Of a stretch of DNA of 64,000 bases, positions 34,467 through 43,091 are shown piece by piece. The first letter of the stretch is position 1, and each line of letters starts with the position of its first letter. The stretch is from Pseudoduganella rivuli. Lineage in GTDB: Bacteria; Pseudomonadota; Gammaproteobacteria; Burkholderiales; Burkholderiaceae_D. Position numbers and translations under genes: made by a program. The notes beneath the pieces are model-generated. The model did no database searches, was not told the origin of the DNA, and worked only from the letters and a program-made list of their open reading frames with translations. Location: the NCBI RefSeq assembly GCF_009674485.1, contig NZ_WKJJ01000003.1:124001-188000 (forward strand), in the 5' to 3' direction.

Positions 34467-35819
34467 TTATTGCTTGTTCTTCACTGCCAGCGTGAAGGTG
34501 CTGCCATGGCCGAAATCGCTGCTGAAGAACAGCGAGCCGCCAATCAGGTTGGCCAGGTTCTGGCACAGGTACAAGCCCAGTCCCGCGCCTTCCGCATGGC
34601 GGGTCGACGTCGCATCGAGCTGGGAAAACGCCTGGAACAGCTTGGCCTGGTCTTCTTCGCGGATGCCGGAACCGCTGTCGGCCACGGCAAATTCCGTCAC
34701 CATGCCATCGCCGTCCGCGCGCTGCAACAGGCTGATCCGCACCGTCCCTTTTTCCGTGAACTTGATCGCATTGTTGGCCAGGTTGATCAGGATTTGCGTC
34801 AGTGCGCGACGGTCCATGTGCAGGATGATCGGTTGCGGCGCCACGGCCACTTCCAGTACCAGCCCCTTTTGCTGGGCCAGCGGACGCAGCGTATCGGCCA
34901 CTTCGGCGATCAAGGCCTGGCACTGCACATCTTCCATCGACAAGGTGACCTTGCCTGCTTCGATCTTGGCCACGTCGAGGATGTCATTGATGAGGGAGAG
35001 CAGGTGCCGCGCACTGTTGCGGATGGTGTTCAGCTGCTTGTCCTGCTCGGTCGTCAGCGGGCCGGGCAGTTTCATCAGCAGGGCGCCCGTGAAGCCGATG
35101 ATGGCGTTCAGCGGCGTGCGCAATTCGTGCGACATGTTGGCGATGAAGGCGGACTTCATGCGCGACGCTTCGGCCAGTTCCAGGTTCTTCAGCGCGATTT
35201 CGCGGTTGATGGTTTCCAGTTCGCCCGCATGGTGCGCCAGCCGCATGTTCAGCTCGATGACTTGCCGTTCGCGGGCCTGCAATTCACTGTTGACCTGCAC
35301 CGCCTGTTCATAGGTGGAAATCAGCAAGTCGAGGATTTGCTGGCGCTCGGCATTGATGAAGTGTTTCTGGTCGCCCAGGTACAGTGCAATGCCCACTTCC
35401 ATGTTCTGGTTGCGGCGCAGCTTCTGGTTGACCAGCATGTGGCCGATGCGGTTGAGCAGATAATCTTCCGCATAAGGTTTGCGGATGAAATTATCGGCGC
35501 CGCATTCGATGCCTTTGATAATGTCTTTCGGGTCGGTCAGCGATGTGACGAGGATGACGGGGACATCGCGCAACTCGCTGTCGGACTTGATGGCGCGGCA
35601 CAGTTCATAACCGTCCATTTCCGGCATCACAATGTCCGACAGGACCAGGTGGGGCTTGCGTTCGCGGATCGCTTCCAGCGCCAGGCGCCCGTTGGCGGCC
35701 ACGCGCGCCTTGTAGCGGACGGACTGGATCAGCCGGCGCAATCGTTCCGCCTGCGTCGGGCTGTCCTCGACGATCAGGATTTCTATTTCACCAGGTTCGA
35801 TTTCATAACTCGAATCCAC
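34467..35819 (-). CDS. Hybrid histidine kinase (REC-HisKA-HATPase), soluble
   Basis: A 450-residue cytoplasmic kinase. GTG 35819 is chosen because GGAGG lies six bases upstream; the alternative GTG at 35843 lacks a ribosome site. An N-terminal receiver (LIVEDSPTQAERL, LVLSDIVMPEMDGYELCR, NFIRKPYAED) is joined by a coiled coil to the HisKA dimerisation helix (phospho-accepting His in ANMSHELRTPLNAIIGF). The ATPase follows (N box NLANNAIKFTEKG, G1 VADSGSGI, G2 GAGLGLYLCQNL). There is no membrane segment, so it senses through its receiver or partners. Operonic with the double-REC protein. Confidence 0.93.
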   Translation of the reverse strand: MDSSYEIEPGEIEILIVEDSPTQAERLRRLIQSVRYKARVAANGRLALEAIRERKPHLVLSDIVMPEMDGYELCRAIKSDSELRDVPVILVTSLTDPKDIIKGIECGADNFIRKPYAEDYLLNRIGHMLVNQKLRRNQNMEVGIALYLGDQKHFINAERQQILDLLISTYEQAVQVNSELQARERQVIELNMRLAHHAGELETINREIALKNLELAEASRMKSAFIANMSHELRTPLNAIIGFTGALLMKLPGPLTTEQDKQLNTIRNSARHLLSLINDILDVAKIEAGKVTLSMEDVQCQALIAEVADTLRPLAQQKGLVLEVAVAPQPIILHMDRRALTQILINLANNAIKFTEKGTVRISLLQRADGDGMVTEFAVADSGSGIREEDQAKLFQAFSQLDATSTRHAEGAGLGLYLCQNLANLIGGSLFFSSDFGHGSTFTLAVKNKQ

Positions 35820-35913
35820 TGACAGCCTCCAATAAGTTTTCACGTGACTATATCGGATTTGACTAAAACGCAGGAAACTTTTGGTCGGCTGGCGTATAAG
35901 CCCCCGGGGGGGG

Positions 35914-36651
35914 TTACTCTCCCTGAAAGCCGCCGCTGCGGTAGGTCAGCACCAGCGTGTCGCGGTGGCCGTGCTGGCCGACCGGCTGGATCGGCGTGGA
36001 TTCATGGATGACCGTGGCGTCGTCCAGCAGCAGCATGGTCCACGGTTCCGTCATCGTGAAGCGTTTACCGTTCGGGCCGCCTGCTTCGAAGATGCGCGTT
36101 TCGCCGCCCTTGACGCCATGCCGGCCAACCAGCAGCACGGCCACATAATCGACGCCGTCGCGGTGCGCGCCTTCCGGCGTCGGGCGGCCGATGCCGTCCG
36201 TCGTGTCGATGCGGAACTGGTGCGCTTCGATGTACCACGGCTGTTTGCCGCGCACGCCGGAACAGATCTCTCCCACGGCCGACAGCAAGCCGCGCCATGC
36301 GGGATCGGTAGCTGTTTCCGGCAGCACGGGTTCGAACAGCCGGTGCATGCCGCCATGCAGCGCGTTGTACTCCAGCGGCTGCCAATGGGCGCGGTGCGGG
36401 CTCTGCGCCAGCTTGGCTTCATCCTGGATGAAGCATGAATGGCGGCGGCGGCGGTAGCGGCCGCCATCCTTCAGGTAATTATCCAGTTCCAGCGTGTCCC
36501 AGCTGGGAATCAGCGCGTTCAGGCCGGCCAGCGAGGTGCCGGCGAGAGCGGCCACGTCTTGCGGATGCATCAGCGCATAGCCTTCGCTGCGCAGTGCCGC
36601 GGTAATGCTCTGGGGATGGGTATAGATCGGGGCGTAAGTCGTCATCGTCAT
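35914..36651 (-). CDS. 2OG-Fe(II) dioxygenase family protein (PF10014-type)
   Basis: A 245-residue protein of the bacterial 2-oxoglutarate/Fe(II) dioxygenase family that includes amino acid hydroxylases such as isoleucine 4-hydroxylase. Iron ligands are seen as His-x-Asp in EGAHRDGVDYV and a distal His in ATVIHESTPI, with the 2OG-binding Arg probably in RDTLVLTYRSGG. Other motifs are RYRRRRHSCF and QFRIDTTD. Substrate unknown, possibly a free amino acid. The start is ATG 36651 or 36645; neither has a strong ribosome site. Monocistronic. Confidence 0.82.
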   Translation of the reverse strand: MTMTTYAPIYTHPQSITAALRSEGYALMHPQDVAALAGTSLAGLNALIPSWDTLELDNYLKDGGRYRRRRHSCFIQDEAKLAQSPHRAHWQPLEYNALHGGMHRLFEPVLPETATDPAWRGLLSAVGEICSGVRGKQPWYIEAHQFRIDTTDGIGRPTPEGAHRDGVDYVAVLLVGRHGVKGGETRIFEAGGPNGKRFTMTEPWTMLLLDDATVIHESTPIQPVGQHGHRDTLVLTYRSGGFQGE

Positions 36652-36726
36652 CGGGGCATACAGTGATTGCCCCTATTCTACGACGGCTGTCGCCCCCTTG
36701 CTGGGCAGGCGATGCTTATACCTGGC

Positions 36727-37038
36727 TTATGCGTGGTCGGCGAAGACGATGTCGAACGGCGCATCTTTGGCGATGCCCAGTTGTGCTTCCTTGGCTTCCA
36801 GCGCGAAATTCAATTCAAAGATGGTGCGGGCGTCGCCTTCCACGCGCATCACCATCTGGCCGGATTGGCCTGGATGGCTGATGGTGCTGGGAACGATTTC
36901 CTGGTCGCGGCGCAGCGCATGCTGGTGTTCCCGCAGCACCTGGCGGGCGGCTTCCACGTGCAGGGCGACAATACCGGGGGCAACCCCGAAGCGGGCGAAC
37001 GCTTGTTCGTCATCGTCGGGGTAAACAGACTTGCTCAT
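36727..37038 (-). CDS. Small hypothetical protein
   Basis: A 103-residue soluble protein beginning MSKSVYPDDDEQAF at ATG 37038 with TGGAG seven bases upstream. It is rich in Ala, Glu and Gln, with no Cys, membrane segment or recognisable motif. The last part (ELNFALEAKEAQLGIAKDAPFDIVFADHA) looks like mixed alpha/beta. It lies between a 2OG dioxygenase and a MarR regulator, same strand as both. Not recognised. Confidence 0.65.
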   Translation of the reverse strand: MSKSVYPDDDEQAFARFGVAPGIVALHVEAARQVLREHQHALRRDQEIVPSTISHPGQSGQMVMRVEGDARTIFELNFALEAKEAQLGIAKDAPFDIVFADHA

Positions 37039-37116
37039 GATGAACTCCAGACTGTTGAATTCTGCCATGATAGCCCGAAACTGCCTGCCTGAATCAACCC
37101 GCCCCATGCACTTTTT

Positions 37117-37590
37117 TTAAGCACTTTTCATCAGGCTGTCGCGCAGGGTATTCAGCTGTTCTTTCATGCCCACCACCTGTTCCAGCGAACACTGGGTCGC
37201 GTTGATGATGGCTTCCGGCAGCTTTGCCGCTTCATGGCGCAGCGCGTCGCCGTGCGCGGTCAGCGCGATGATCACTTGCCGTTCGTCGTTGGGGCAGCGG
37301 GTGCGGGTAATCAAATCCGCCTGTTCCATGCGCTTGAGCAGTGGCGTCAGGGTGGCGGAATCGAGGAACAGGCGTTCGCCCACTTCCGAGACCGTCTGTT
37401 CGTTTTTTTCCCACAGCACCATCATGACCAGGTATTGGGAATATGTCAGGTTCAGGCGGCGCAGCAGTTTGCGGTACAGCTTGTTCATGGCCAGCGACGT
37501 GGAATACAGCGCAAAGCACAGTTGCGCATCCAGGCGGGGCACCTGTCCCAGCGCGGGCAAATGGGACGGAGTAGACGGGTTGGTTTCCAT
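37117..37590 (-). CDS. MarR-family regulator, OhrR-like
   Basis: A 157-residue winged-helix repressor with the OhrR hallmark N-terminus ([21 protein letters not shown], single reactive Cys), [14 protein letters not shown], and a winged helix ([41 protein letters not shown]). OhrR senses organic hydroperoxides through that Cys and usually represses ohr, but no ohr gene is in the window. A palindrome TAGTGCACTA (37605-37614) lies just upstream and may be its operator. Confidence 0.88.
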   Translation of the reverse strand: METNPSTPSHLPALGQVPRLDAQLCFALYSTSLAMNKLYRKLLRRLNLTYSQYLVMMVLWEKNEQTVSEVGERLFLDSATLTPLLKRMEQADLITRTRCPNDERQVIIALTAHGDALRHEAAKLPEAIINATQCSLEQVVGMKEQLNTLRDSLMKSA

Positions 37591-37604
37591 GTCCGCAGTA
37601 TAGG

Positions 37605-37614
37605 TAGTGCACTA
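37605..37614. promoter_or_regulatory. Candidate operator TAGTGCACTA upstream of OhrR-like gene
   Basis: A perfect 10-bp palindrome 15 bases upstream of the regulator start, followed by AAATTGCAAG, which resembles known OhrR sites. Autoregulation is inferred from position only. Confidence 0.4.
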
Positions 37615-37733
37615 TTAAATTGCAAGCTCGCGACAAAAAATCGCTTGCCAGCCTTTGCCAATTTGTCTATTGTTTAAGCAGGTCTGTCTCTACGCAAGAC
37701 AATGTTGGACCAAAATCAAGGGATGCCGAGAAA

Positions 37734-38015
37734 ATGAAATGGACTCCGGAACTCAGGGGCGAAGCGCCGCCCCTGATGCTTGTTGAACTTGATCCACAAG
37801 CCGTGATTGACGGCGAACGCTTCGATGACACGTACCTGGCGCAGGATGTCGTACCGGCCGGCGCGATGCGTGAATTTTGCCCGGCATGCCGCAAGGGGCA
37901 GTTGCAACTGGTTCTGCGTCAGGATAATGTCCGTGTCGCCCACCTGTTCTGCTTCCATTGCACCCGCTGTTTTGGCGCCTTGCTGGAAGACGGCACGCCG
38001 GCCCTGTGCGAATAA
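37734..38015 (+). CDS. Small zinc-ribbon protein
   Basis: A 93-residue protein from ATG 37734. A CPAC pair and a CFHC pair separated by about 25 residues (EFCPACRKGQL, HLFCFHCTRCFGALLEDG) form a treble-Cys zinc ribbon; the N-terminal half is acidic without motifs. Function unknown. It is divergent from the OhrR-like gene and lies 75 bp before the HD-GYP gene on the same strand. Compact Cys clusters like this usually mediate protein or nucleic acid contact. Confidence 0.7.
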   Translation: MKWTPELRGEAPPLMLVELDPQAVIDGERFDDTYLAQDVVPAGAMREFCPACRKGQLQLVLRQDNVRVAHLFCFHCTRCFGALLEDGTPALCE

Positions 38016-38090
38016 GGCGTGTTGGCCCATCCCCGGCGGAGCCTTGCGGTATGATGTTGTCTGGTAACTAAAGGGATAACGGGAACCGCG

Positions 38091-39185
38091 ATGAATGACC
38101 ATCAGAAGGCGATCGTCCTGATCGCCGATGCCGTGCCGGATAACTTGCTGTGGCTCAGCAGCCTGCTGCACGAATACTATGACGTCAAACTGGCCGCCGA
38201 TGGCCACGCCGTGCTGCGCATCGCGCAGGAAGTGCCCCGTCCCGACCTGTTGCTGATCGATGCCGCGCTGCCGGAAATCGATGGCTCGGAACTGTGCCGC
38301 CAGCTCAAGCGCAACCCCGATACCGCCGCCATTCCCGTCTTGCTGGCGATCCCGCAAGGCCATGCCGCCGATGAACAGCACAGCTTTGCCGCCGGCGCGG
38401 CCGACGTGCTGCATACACCGCTGGTGCCGGAAACCGTGCTGGCCCGCGTGGCCAACCATTTGCAGTTGTGCCGCTCAGCCGAATTGCTGCGCCACCAGCG
38501 CCTGCACCTCGAAGAACTGGTGTCCGAAACCACGCAGGAATTGACGCAAATGATCGACGCCGTGGTATGGGCCATGGCATCGCTGGCGGAGACCCGCGAT
38601 TACGAAACCGCCAACCACCTGCGCCGTATCCAGCATTACATCACCGTGCTGGCGCGCCAGTTGCAAAACCACCCGCGCTTTTCCCACGAACTGTCCGCCC
38701 GCAACATCGGTTTCCTGTACCAGGCAGCGCCCCTGCACGATATCGGCAAGGTCGGCATTCCCGATGCGATCCTGCTGAAACCGGGGCCGCTGACGGACGA
38801 AGAATTCGCGCAGATGAAGTTGCACACCGTGTATGGCCGCAATGCGATTGCCGACGTCGAACAGCACCTGGGCTTTTCCAACAACTTCCTGCGCTTTGCA
38901 CGTGAGATCGCGTACTCGCACCAGGAAAAATACGATGGCTCCGGTTATCCGCAAGGGTTGGAAGGCGCCGCGATTCCCGTGTCGGCGCGCCTGATGGCCG
39001 TGGCCGATGTGTACGATGCGCTGATTTCCAAGCGGGTCTACAAACCCGCCTTCACCCATGAAACCGCCATCGAGCTGATCCGGCAGGGCAGCGGCGAGCA
39101 TTTCGACCCGGACGTGGTCGATGCGATGCTGATGGTGGAGGAACAGTTCATGGCGATCGCTGCCGAGTTCCAGGATCCATGCTGA
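38091..39185 (+). CDS. HD-GYP domain protein with degenerate receiver
   Basis: A 364-residue protein. The N-terminal REC-like domain keeps the acceptor Asp (LLLIDAALPEIDG) but has only part of the acidic pocket (LIADAVPDN) and lacks the conserved Lys (VLHTPLVPETVL). The C-terminal HD-GYP domain has APLHDIGKVGIPDAILLKPGPLTDEE and YDGSGYPQGLEGAAIPVSARLMAVADVYDAL. The metal motif usually HHE reads HQE (YSHQEKYDG). HD-GYP proteins hydrolyse cyclic di-GMP; the altered motif makes activity uncertain. It is directly followed by the CHASE kinase gene. Confidence 0.9.
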   Translation: MNDHQKAIVLIADAVPDNLLWLSSLLHEYYDVKLAADGHAVLRIAQEVPRPDLLLIDAALPEIDGSELCRQLKRNPDTAAIPVLLAIPQGHAADEQHSFAAGAADVLHTPLVPETVLARVANHLQLCRSAELLRHQRLHLEELVSETTQELTQMIDAVVWAMASLAETRDYETANHLRRIQHYITVLARQLQNHPRFSHELSARNIGFLYQAAPLHDIGKVGIPDAILLKPGPLTDEEFAQMKLHTVYGRNAIADVEQHLGFSNNFLRFAREIAYSHQEKYDGSGYPQGLEGAAIPVSARLMAVADVYDALISKRVYKPAFTHETAIELIRQGSGEHFDPDVVDAMLMVEEQFMAIAAEFQDPC

Positions 39186-39216
39186 CAAGTTACTAGCAGT
39201 GTTGTAGCCGGGATAG

Positions 39217-39230
39217 TTGATATATATCAA
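39217..39230. promoter_or_regulatory. Perfect FNR/ANR-type box
   Basis: TTGAT-ATAT-ATCAA, within a 16-bp perfect palindrome (39216-39231), matches the FNR/ANR consensus exactly. It lies 72 bp before the CHASE kinase start, with a TATAGT (39247-39252) candidate -10 downstream. It suggests oxygen-responsive control of the kinase gene; the regulator is not in the window. Confidence 0.6.
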
Positions 39231-39301
39231 CCGTTCTTCACTATGCTATAGTCCTCGCATCGGGCGGCAAAATGCCGTCACGCAATCGAGGGGCACTCGG
39301 C

Positions 39302-41329
39302 ATGCGGATACACGGTTACCTGGCGTTCATCCTTGGACTCTGCGTCACTGTGTGGGTATGCCTGTTCGTGGCAGATGCCCAGCAGCAACTTGTGCGCGCG
39401 AATTTCCAGCGCGACGCCGACAAGATCGCCCGCGACACCTCCGTCCGCCTGCAAACGTATTTCGACATGCTGCTCAGCATCAAGGGCTTGCATGCGGTGG
39501 ATAGCCAGGTCAGCCGTGTCCAGTTTTCCCGTTACGTGCATGAATTGCGCCTGACCGAGCGCTATCCCGGTTTCCAGGCCATCCAGTTCGTGCGCCAGGT
39601 GCCGGCCGGCGACCTCGCGCGCTATGCCGCCGCCGTGAAAAACGATGCCACGCTGGTACCGGGCGGCTATCCCAACTTTAATATCCATCCGGCCGCCGCG
39701 CGCGATGTACATTACATCATCGAGTACAACGAGCCCATGGCCGGTAATGAAAATGCGTTCGGCCTCGACCTTGGCGCGTTGCCGCCGCACCGGCGTGCGC
39801 TGGAAATGGGACGGGACATCAACCGCATCGTCGCCACCGAGCGCATCACGCTGGTGCAGGACACCAGCGGCCAGCCCGGTTTTGTCGCCCGTGCACCGGT
39901 TTACCGGCCGGGTGCGCCAATCGAAACCGTGGAACAGCGGCGCGCCGCACTGGTCGGGTTTGTTGCGATCGTGTTCCGCGTCCATAACCTGATGCGCGAA
40001 GTGGTCGATACGCCGCTGTTGGCGCACATGACCATCCGCATCAACGATGCCGGCTACCAGCAAGACCGCACGCCGGCCGCACCGACCCTCGATAACCTGA
40101 TGTTCGACAGCGCGGGCAAGGTCGGCAGCACGCCGCGGCCCGCGATTTTGCCGGGACTGGCGACGGACATCGGCCTGGACGTGGGCGAGCGGCGCTGGGT
40201 CATGCATTTCGAAGGCCATGCGGGCACGCGCTACCCGGACGGCACCGTGTACGTGGCGTGGATCGGTGCGGCCGGCACGCTGATCAGCGCGCTGATCGCC
40301 ATGCTGCTGGTGACGGCGCTGAAGCGGCGCGCGCTGGCCGAGCAATTACAGCGCGATATCAAGGTGCGCGAGCAGGCCGAAGCCGCGCTGGTGGAAACCC
40401 AGCGCGGGCTCGAGCGCAGCCTCGATGAAGTGGCGGCGCAAAAAGCCAGTGCGGAACTGGCGCACCGCGACTTGACGCTGGTGCTGGCCACGCTGAAGCA
40501 GGCGCAGGCGAACCTGATCACGTCGGAAAAAATGGCGTCGCTGGGCGCGCTGGTAGCCGGCATCGCGCACGAATTGAATACGCCGATCGGCAACAGCCTG
40601 TTGACCGCCTCCGCGCTGGACGACATGGTGGTGGCGTTCGAACGCAAGCTGGCCGAAGGCGGCGGCATCAAGCGTTCCGCACTGGACGAGCACCTGCACG
40701 ATACGCACCATGCCTGCAAGATCCTGGCTGGCTCGCTGAACCGCGCGGCGGAACTGATCACGTCATTCAAGCAGGTGGCGGTGGACCAGACCAGTGGCCA
40801 CCGGCGCCGTTTCAACCTGGGCGGCGTGGTACGCGACACGGTGGCGACCTATGCGGCCCAGCTGCGGCGCGCCAATTGCGAGACCACGATCGACATTCCC
40901 GATGCGCTGGAATTCGATTCCTACCCGGGCAGCGTCAGCCAGGTGCTGTCGAACCTGATCAGCAATGCGCTGCTGCATGCGTTCGATGGCCGCCATGGCG
41001 GCAAGCTGCACATCCGTGCCCATGAACTGGAACCCGTGCCGGGGCAGGAGCGGAGCGTTCTGCTGGAATTTTCCGATGACGGCGTCGGCATGGCGCCGCG
41101 CACCTTGCACCAGATTTTCGATCCTTTCTTCACCACCAAGATGGGGCAGGGTGGTTCCGGCCTGGGCATGAATATCGTCTACAACATCGTCACCGGCGTG
41201 TTGCGGGGATCGATCTCGATCCAGTCGGAGCCGGAGCAGGGCACCACCATTTCCATCGTGATGCCGATGGTGGCGCCGCTGCGCACGGCGGAAAACGAGG
41301 AAGCGGCGGAAGACCAGCTGCATCAATGA
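39302..41329 (+). CDS. Membrane histidine kinase with CHASE sensor domain
   Basis: A 675-residue sensor kinase. ATG 39302 follows GAGGGG at eight bases and is preferred to 39272. TM1 (YLAFILGLCVTVWVCLFVA) and TM2 (YVAWIGAAGTLISALIAMLLV, near residue 320) flank a periplasmic CHASE domain (FSRYVHELRLTERYPGFQAIQFVRQVP). A coiled coil leads to a HisKA-like helix with GALVAGIAHELNTPIGNSL, an HWE/AtoS-like arrangement. The ATPase follows (N box NLISNALLHAF, G1 FSDDGVGM, G2 GGSGLGMNIVYNIV). CHASE domains bind small ligands. The partner regulator is unknown; the HD-GYP protein upstream is a candidate. Confidence 0.9.
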   Translation: MRIHGYLAFILGLCVTVWVCLFVADAQQQLVRANFQRDADKIARDTSVRLQTYFDMLLSIKGLHAVDSQVSRVQFSRYVHELRLTERYPGFQAIQFVRQVPAGDLARYAAAVKNDATLVPGGYPNFNIHPAAARDVHYIIEYNEPMAGNENAFGLDLGALPPHRRALEMGRDINRIVATERITLVQDTSGQPGFVARAPVYRPGAPIETVEQRRAALVGFVAIVFRVHNLMREVVDTPLLAHMTIRINDAGYQQDRTPAAPTLDNLMFDSAGKVGSTPRPAILPGLATDIGLDVGERRWVMHFEGHAGTRYPDGTVYVAWIGAAGTLISALIAMLLVTALKRRALAEQLQRDIKVREQAEAALVETQRGLERSLDEVAAQKASAELAHRDLTLVLATLKQAQANLITSEKMASLGALVAGIAHELNTPIGNSLLTASALDDMVVAFERKLAEGGGIKRSALDEHLHDTHHACKILAGSLNRAAELITSFKQVAVDQTSGHRRRFNLGGVVRDTVATYAAQLRRANCETTIDIPDALEFDSYPGSVSQVLSNLISNALLHAFDGRHGGKLHIRAHELEPVPGQERSVLLEFSDDGVGMAPRTLHQIFDPFFTTKMGQGGSGLGMNIVYNIVTGVLRGSISIQSEPEQGTTISIVMPMVAPLRTAENEEAAEDQLHQ

Positions 41330-42150
41330 TTGCCGTAGCGGGCTTTCAGCAAGTCTTTCATCGCCACATTCAATTCCCATGCATTGGTGACGGGTTGCTG
41401 CGTGTACGGCAAGGTTTGCGTATAGGGCGCCGGGCCGAATTCCGGCGTGATCGTCATCAGCGTGTCGCCTGCCGCGCGGCGCAATTCCACCACCTGGTCC
41501 CACCAGTTCAAGTGCGCGGCCAGCGCGTCGGCATGTTCCGGCGCGCGGAAGTCCGCCACTTGCGGGCCTTGCGGGTGGCCGACGCGGGCGTGGATATGGC
41601 GCACACGGGGCAGGGTCGCGGCCAGCGTGTCCGGCTGGTCTTCCAGCAGCGATTCGCAGGCGCAGCACCAGTGCGACAAGTCGGCCGTCAAGGCCAGCTG
41701 CGGCAATTCGCGCAGGTAGGGCAGGAGCAGCATCGGGTGGCCGGAAAAGCGGCTGCGGTGGATTTCATGCACGATCGGCACGCCGTACTCGCGCGCAATG
41801 CCGTCGGCCAGCGCCAGCAATTCCAGGTTTTGCTCGCGCGTGTACCAGTCCTTGCCCGTGTGCGAATTCACCAGCACGGGCCGGGCTTCGCAGGCATTGC
41901 GCAGCAGGCGCCCGAGCGCCGCCTTGTGCTCGTCGAACCGCGGGTGGAACACGGTTTCCCACTGCGCCGCGATCAGCTGCAAGCCTGCATCGGCCATGCG
42001 GGCGGCCCAGTCGGCCCGGACTTCGGCATCGGCGGGCACCGACATTTCAATGCCGTCGAACCCGGCGGCTTTGACTTTGGCGACGAAGATCTCGGCCGGC
42101 AATTCATTGCTGCCCCACTGCGGGGCGAAGATTTTGATGTCCAGGGCCAT
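41323..42150 (-). CDS. Xylose isomerase-like TIM barrel protein
   Basis: A 275-residue AP endonuclease 2/xylose isomerase-like barrel. ATG 42150 overlaps the upstream stop by one base (TAATG). Likely metal ligands lie at barrel strand ends: Glu in PIVHEIHRS, Asp-His in LTADLSHW, His in HIHARVGHPQG and Glu in TITPEFGP. The family holds sugar isomerases, epimerases and inositol catabolic enzymes. It is co-transcribed with a phytanoyl-CoA dioxygenase-like gene, a pairing suggestive of a small catabolic or modification pathway. Substrate unknown. Confidence 0.83.
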   Translation of the reverse strand: MALDIKIFAPQWGSNELPAEIFVAKVKAAGFDGIEMSVPADAEVRADWAARMADAGLQLIAAQWETVFHPRFDEHKAALGRLLRNACEARPVLVNSHTGKDWYTREQNLELLALADGIAREYGVPIVHEIHRSRFSGHPMLLLPYLRELPQLALTADLSHWCCACESLLEDQPDTLAATLPRVRHIHARVGHPQGPQVADFRAPEHADALAAHLNWWDQVVELRRAAGDTLMTITPEFGPAPYTQTLPYTQQPVTNAWELNVAMKDLLKARYGNH

Positions 42151-42983
42151 TAAATGAACCCCCGCACAGGGAAGGCGGCGTCGCGCTGGATCCAGTTTTG
42201 CGGCGAATACGCGGTGCGGCCGTCGGTCACGTGCAGCGTGTAGGCGTGGCGCGAGACGGGGGAGCGGTTGGGCGCGCTGTAATGGGGCAGCAAGCCGTGG
42301 AAGCACACCAGGCTGCCCGCCTTGCATTCCAGCGGCACGGCGGTGGAATCGTCCGGCCATGGCGTGCTGTCCAGCTTTTCCATGCGGATGTCGTTGCCAT
42401 TGCGCAGGAAGCGCTCGCGCAGCGGCGTGCGGTGGCCGCCCGGTTCCGCCCACAGGCAGCCGTTTTCCAGCGTGGCGTCTTCCAGCGCGAACCAGAACGT
42501 GGTCACGCTGATCGGCGTCGTGTCGAAATACGTGGCGTCCTGGTGCCAGCGCACTTCGCCGCCAATGCCCGGCTGCTTGAAGATATACATCGATTGCCAC
42601 ACTTGCGGCTGTTCCAGGCCCACGTCGCACGCCACGGCCGCCAGCCGCGCATCGGTGGAAAACGCGCGGAACACGGGGTCGAGGTCGTGCATCGCGTGGC
42701 CGATCTTGTTGATCGACAGCGACTTGTCCTGTTTCAGCTTGCCCTCGGCGTCAAAGGCTTCTTCTTCGAAGAAGCAGCGGATGGTGTTATCGGAGCGCAG
42801 GAAATAGTCGTCGGCCGCCTGGTTTTTCGTGGAAAACACGCCTTGCGCCACCGCCGGATCGAATTCGTTGACAATCTGCCCAGCCCGCTCGCGCAGGCGG
42901 GCGATCTCGTCCAGGCTTTTGAAATTGGGGATGACGACATAGCCGTCGCGCTGGAATTGTTGTTTCTGTTCGGTGGTCAGCAT
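42150..42983 (-). CDS. Phytanoyl-CoA dioxygenase (PhyH) family protein
   Basis: A 277-residue 2-oxoglutarate/Fe(II) oxygenase starting at ATG 42983 with AGGAG upstream. It has FQRDGYVVIPNF at the N-terminus, the iron site HQD in VRWHQDATYF, a distal His in CFHGLLPHYSAPNRS and LENGCLWAEPGGHR. It is close in style to animal PHYHD1-like proteins. It hydroxylates an unknown, probably small organic, substrate. It is divergent from the LysR gene, with a direct repeat in the 108-bp gap, and translationally coupled to the TIM barrel gene. Confidence 0.87.
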   Translation of the reverse strand: MLTTEQKQQFQRDGYVVIPNFKSLDEIARLRERAGQIVNEFDPAVAQGVFSTKNQAADDYFLRSDNTIRCFFEEEAFDAEGKLKQDKSLSINKIGHAMHDLDPVFRAFSTDARLAAVACDVGLEQPQVWQSMYIFKQPGIGGEVRWHQDATYFDTTPISVTTFWFALEDATLENGCLWAEPGGHRTPLRERFLRNGNDIRMEKLDSTPWPDDSTAVPLECKAGSLVCFHGLLPHYSAPNRSPVSRHAYTLHVTDGRTAYSPQNWIQRDAAFPVRGFI

Positions 42984-43047
42984 GGCAAAACACTCCTGAT
43001 GCATAAGATGGTTGCATTGTAGGACGGCGGCGCGGCCGCGAATACCG

Positions 43048-43083
43048 CCAAACTGTTGACACATTGTCTCCAAACTGTTGACA
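43048..43083. promoter_or_regulatory. 14-bp direct repeat in the PhyH/LysR divergent promoter
   Basis: CCAAACTGTTGACA occurs at 43048-43061 and again at 43070-43083, a spacing of 22 bp (two helical turns), ending nine bases before the LysR start. Each copy includes TTGACA, a perfect -35-like hexamer. Likely the binding site of the LysR protein. Confidence 0.6.
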
Positions 43084-43091
43084 ATCGTGGC

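Noticed and set aside
35901..35913. C5G8 run after the 2OG dioxygenase stop as a terminator
   Set aside because: It can pair with itself but has no loop or T-run; not convincing.
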